Below are positions 5,869-7,428 of a stretch of 7,428 nucleotides of DNA, piece by piece (the stretch's first letter is position 1; each line of letters starts with the position of its first letter). The stretch is from NCBI GenBank assembly GCA_030043175.1, contig JASHYD010000416.1:1-7428 (forward strand). The letters run 5' to 3'. The position numbers and the translations under genes are program-made. Under the pieces are notes generated by a model, which saw only the letters and a program-made list of their open reading frames with translations, did no database searches and was not told where the DNA came from. The DNA comes from Xanthobacteraceae bacterium. GTDB taxonomy: Bacteria > Pseudomonadota > Alphaproteobacteria > Rhizobiales > Xanthobacteraceae.

Positions 5869-6191
5869 TTTCTGCGGCGGCACTGGCGTCGCCATGGGGA
5901 GGGATCATCGAGGAGCAAGTCGTTTTGCATCGCTGGCACCCATGAGATTCCAAATTGATCTTGGAAGCGGCAGGCCAAGCGATCGTCGCGTTCGTGGCGT
6001 GAGTGGCATTGCCCCGGAGCACCCGTACCGCTGCTACCGCTGCAGAGATCGAACATACGAAAAGGAACCCTCAGTAACCTGACATGTCTATTTTTCATCA
6101 ATAGCATGTGGATGCTGAGCAATTTTCAATTGATCTTGCCAGCAATATCACAGGGATAGCGAGATGAGAGTCCAGCAAATGGAGCCCAAAA
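5869..6191. other. 323-base intergenic region
   Basis: No gene is supported here. Minus-strand frames running in from 6122 and a plus-strand frame ending at 6082 have no recognisable protein content. Base composition shifts from GC-rich to AT-rich at about 6050. The stretch holds the stem-loop at 6070-6119 and two copies of AATTGATCTTG (5953-5963 and 6128-6138), which are probably chance. Confidence 0.55.
6070..6119. other. Nested stem-loop upstream of the orphan gene
   Basis: CTATT/AATAG (6088-6092 with 6100-6104, 7-base loop) sits inside ACATG/CATGT (6082-6086 with 6105-6109, one bulged T) and, beyond a 7/5-base internal loop, CTCAG/CTGAG (6070-6074 with 6115-6119). Fifteen pairs in three blocks form one long imperfect hairpin. 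No T-tract follows on the plus strand, so a terminator is not obvious. It lies 73 bases upstream of the 98-codon gene and could be a regulatory leader, an attachment-site remnant or part of a foreign segment. Confidence 0.4.
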
Positions 6192-6488
6192 ATGCAGGCA
6201 TTTGCAGAAGTTTATGGTCTTAGCGAGGACTGGGCAAAGGACTTCTTCAATAGACCTGACACATATATCCAGCAATACTTTGGCATCTCGACATGCGACG
6301 ATAATCCTAACTGTGTGGATACCGCTAACCGTGTTTTACGGAGCAAAATGAATGGCTGGTCTCGCTCAAAAGATAAAGGTAATATACTTGTATCTTTAAC
6401 ATATATAATAGGGTCATCATTGAGATTTGAGGAAGTTGCAGGCGACAGCCCGGTACCCGGTGCGCGCATAGATATAAGAAAGGAATAA
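6192..6488 (+). CDS. Hypothetical protein, AT-rich orphan, 98 residues
   Basis: I do not recognise this protein. It starts MQAFAEVYGLSEDWAKDFFN and is mixed in character, with aromatic residues (YIQQYFGIS), a CDDNPNC pair of cysteines (34 and 40) and a basic middle (VLRSKMNGWSRSKDKG). There is one short hydrophobic strand (ILVSLTYIIGSSL) and no signal peptide or obvious membrane helix. GGAG (6181-6184) lies 7 bases before the ATG, a proper RBS. A hand count over 6241-6480 gives 101 G/C of 240 (42 percent), against about 73 percent in a sample line of the dehydrogenase gene, and codons such as ATA are used freely. This suggests recent transfer from a low-GC source, or a fragment of a larger foreign gene. 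It is followed by a transposase scrap. That it is a real gene is likely but unproven. Confidence 0.55.
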   Translation: MQAFAEVYGLSEDWAKDFFNRPDTYIQQYFGISTCDDNPNCVDTANRVLRSKMNGWSRSKDKGNILVSLTYIIGSSLRFEEVAGDSPVPGARIDIRKE

Positions 6489-6855
6489 CTGCGTTCCTGA
6501 AGCCTACGGATTGTCTATCCGGTAATGCTGGAGGCTCAGAGCGCATCCTCTCGGCCGATATTCCGAGGCCGGTGAGGTCATCGGACGTTTCGCAGCCAGG
6601 CGGCATCAAGAGCGTCGATCTGATTGAGATGAAGGCGCAACAGGAAGCGATGGTGCTTGGTCACACGGCCACGAGGCACCTCACGCGGTTTTTTCAGGTG
6701 ACGCACGGGGGAAGGATGTCGTAAGCACACGAGTTGTTCGGGCTGCTCCTGCGCTCGGGACGCGTGACCACGGAACTCCCCGGCGTTAAGGTTCTGGTCT
6801 ACGGCCGAGCTAGGCGTTTTCACAACAACCGACGCGGAAACGGGGGAGGATTTTC
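6489..6855. other. 367-base region holding a transposase scrap and no intact gene
   Basis: Besides the IS110-type fragment at 6599-6694, I see only a CGGAT/ATCCG stem (6507-6511 with 6517-6521) and an AGGAA/TTCCT stem at the end of the orphan gene (6481-6485 with 6494-6498). The last bases carry the RBS of the next gene. No clear promoter is visible for that gene. Confidence 0.55.
6599..6694 (-). mobile_element. Remnant of an IS110-family transposase
   Basis: On the minus strand this reads KKPREVPRGRVTKHHRFLLR then LHLNQIDALDAA. The 'G-R-V-T-x-H-H-R-F-L-L-R-x-H-L-x-x-I-D-x-L-D-x-A' helix is a characteristic segment between the DEDD catalytic domain and the C-terminal transposase_20 domain of IS110-type transposases. 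After ALDAA the frame runs into WLRNVR and a stop, where intact proteins continue with IA-x-ID. A weak echo of the following helix-hairpin-helix (DDLTGLGISAERM, about 6535-6580) appears in another frame. The upstream part (PSPVRH and beyond) no longer matches. Both catalytic parts are missing, so it is inactive. It separates the orphan gene from the SMP-30-like gene and marks a rearrangement junction. Confidence 0.65.
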
Positions 6856-7428
6856 ATGAAGTCAACAGGAGTGCTCACGCTTATGCTGAGCGTGCTTACC
6901 GCGGGCGCCGGCTGGTGCCAGATTTTGCCGCCCGCCGGCCTCACGCAAGGGCCGGGCGTGCAGGCGCCCCGGGACTCGCGGTACGCGGATGCGATCAAGG
7001 CGTGCAATGCGCCGCCGCCAGCGACCCGGCCCCAGGCAGCGCCCGCGGCCGCCGCGCCAACGCCGCGCGCGTACACGGTGACGGAAATTTCTGGGGTCAT
7101 CGCCGCGGGACAGCAATGGAAGGAAGTCTGGCAGGTGGACGGCAACAATGCCGACGGCATCGTGAGCACGGAAGACGGCGGACTTCTGCTCGCCCAGAAC
7201 GATAAAAGCGCGGTCGTGAAGCTCGACAGGAACGGCCAGACGTCCGTCGCCTACACCGGTACGAATACCGGCGGGTCGCTCGCGGTGAATGCGAAGGGCG
7301 CCCTGTTCCTGGTCGATCGCGGCCTGAACCAGTCCATCGAGCAGCTCGCCCCGGAGCGCAAGACGCTGACCAGCAAGGCCGCCAACAGCGATTCGCTGGA
7401 TTGCCTCGGCGGGGTATTGAATGACCTG
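6856..7428 (+). CDS. Exported SMP-30/gluconolactonase/LRE-like protein, 3' end cut by window edge
   Basis: The frame is open from the ATG at 6856 to the window end (191 codons, no stop). GGGGGAGGA (6842-6850) with a 5-base spacer is an excellent RBS. The protein starts MKSTGVLTLMLSVLTAGAGW, a Sec signal peptide with cleavage expected near residue 18-22; the cysteine at 21 lacks a proper lipobox because W precedes it. A proline/alanine-rich linker (52-70) follows. Then come beta-propeller blades typical of SMP-30-like lactonases: NADGIVSTEDGGLLLAQND, VVKLDRNGQ, SLAVNAKGALFLVDRG, and GGVLNDL at the end, where the family's metal-binding Asn-Asp segment sits. The fold suggests a periplasmic or secreted calcium/zinc-dependent lactonase or similar hydrolase; the substrate is unknown. 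It could equally be a non-catalytic propeller protein, since the later metal ligands lie outside the window. Confidence 0.8.
   Translation, partial: MKSTGVLTLMLSVLTAGAGWCQILPPAGLTQGPGVQAPRDSRYADAIKACNAPPPATRPQAAPAAAAPTPRAYTVTEISGVIAAGQQWKEVWQVDGNNADGIVSTEDGGLLLAQNDKSAVVKLDRNGQTSVAYTGTNTGGSLAVNAKGALFLVDRGLNQSIEQLAPERKTLTSKAANSDSLDCLGGVLNDL

Noticed and set aside
4606..5895. 429-codon minus-strand frame
   Set aside because: It lies fully antisense to the catalytic subunit, whose protein motifs are unambiguous. The antisense product is rich in A, R, G, H and has no domain signal, as expected from a GC-rich shadow frame.
5508..6122. 204-codon minus-strand frame running into the catalytic subunit
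   Set aside because: More than half is antisense to the enzyme gene, and the part unique to the intergenic region has no recognisable content or RBS.
5953..6138. 11-base direct repeat AATTGATCTTG at 5953 and 6128 as attachment sites
   Set aside because: The repeat is short, AT-rich and not linked to a tRNA or an intact integrase. No other sign of an excised element was found.
1..7428. CRISPR array, tRNA, rRNA, intact prophage or toxin-antitoxin pair
   Set aside because: No regularly spaced repeats, cloverleaf-like sequences, rRNA segments or paired small genes with known motifs were seen on either strand.

Overview
The window comes from a GC-rich bacterial chromosome or large replicon, most likely a proteobacterium (alpha or beta). 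The evidence is high GC coding sequence with strong G/C third-position bias, ATGA/TGATG overlaps inside an operon, and decayed IS481-like and IS110-like transposase pieces of types common in rhizobia, sphingomonads and Burkholderiales. The genus cannot be fixed from sequence alone.

Left part (1-1283): a decayed accessory stretch. It holds the 5' end of a DUF2892/YgaP-type small membrane protein on the minus strand (1-128), a scrap of an IS481-like integrase on the same strand (303-470), an 11-bp inverted repeat (482-575), and a frameshifted, 3'-truncated GFA/CENP-V family zinc protein on the minus strand (699-934). Upstream of that pseudogene are two abutting palindromes (962-981 and 985-1006). 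A 23-codon reading frame with a strong Shine-Dalgarno sequence (1201-1272) then ends 11 bases before the next gene.

Centre (1284-5868): one compact four-gene plus-strand operon. An AraC-family regulator is followed 3 bases later by the three subunits of a molybdenum hydroxylase of the xanthine dehydrogenase/aldehyde oxidase superfamily: a 2x[2Fe-2S] subunit, an FAD subunit with a PaoB/YagS-type extra four-cysteine insertion, and a molybdopterin catalytic subunit. Stop and start codons overlap between the three enzyme genes. Electrons are expected to pass from substrate at Mo through the [2Fe-2S] centres to FAD. The subunit architecture matches E. coli PaoABC (YagTSR), but the small subunit has no Tat signal, so a cytoplasmic enzyme is expected. 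No XdhC/PaoD-type cofactor-insertion gene lies in the window. The substrate is unknown; an aldehyde or N-heterocycle is likely from the family. The adjoining AraC protein is the obvious candidate regulator.

Right part (5869-7428): a possible terminator at the operon end, a nested stem-loop (6070-6119), an AT-rich orphan gene of 98 codons (6192-6488) that looks foreign to its surroundings, an IS110-type transposase scrap on the minus strand (about 6599-6694), and the 5' end of an exported SMP-30/gluconolactonase-like beta-propeller protein that runs off the window.

I do not see a convincing new multi-gene system. The most useful second looks are the AT-rich orphan, the regulator-enzyme operon with its possible leader frame, and the broken GFA gene with its intact-looking upstream palindromes.
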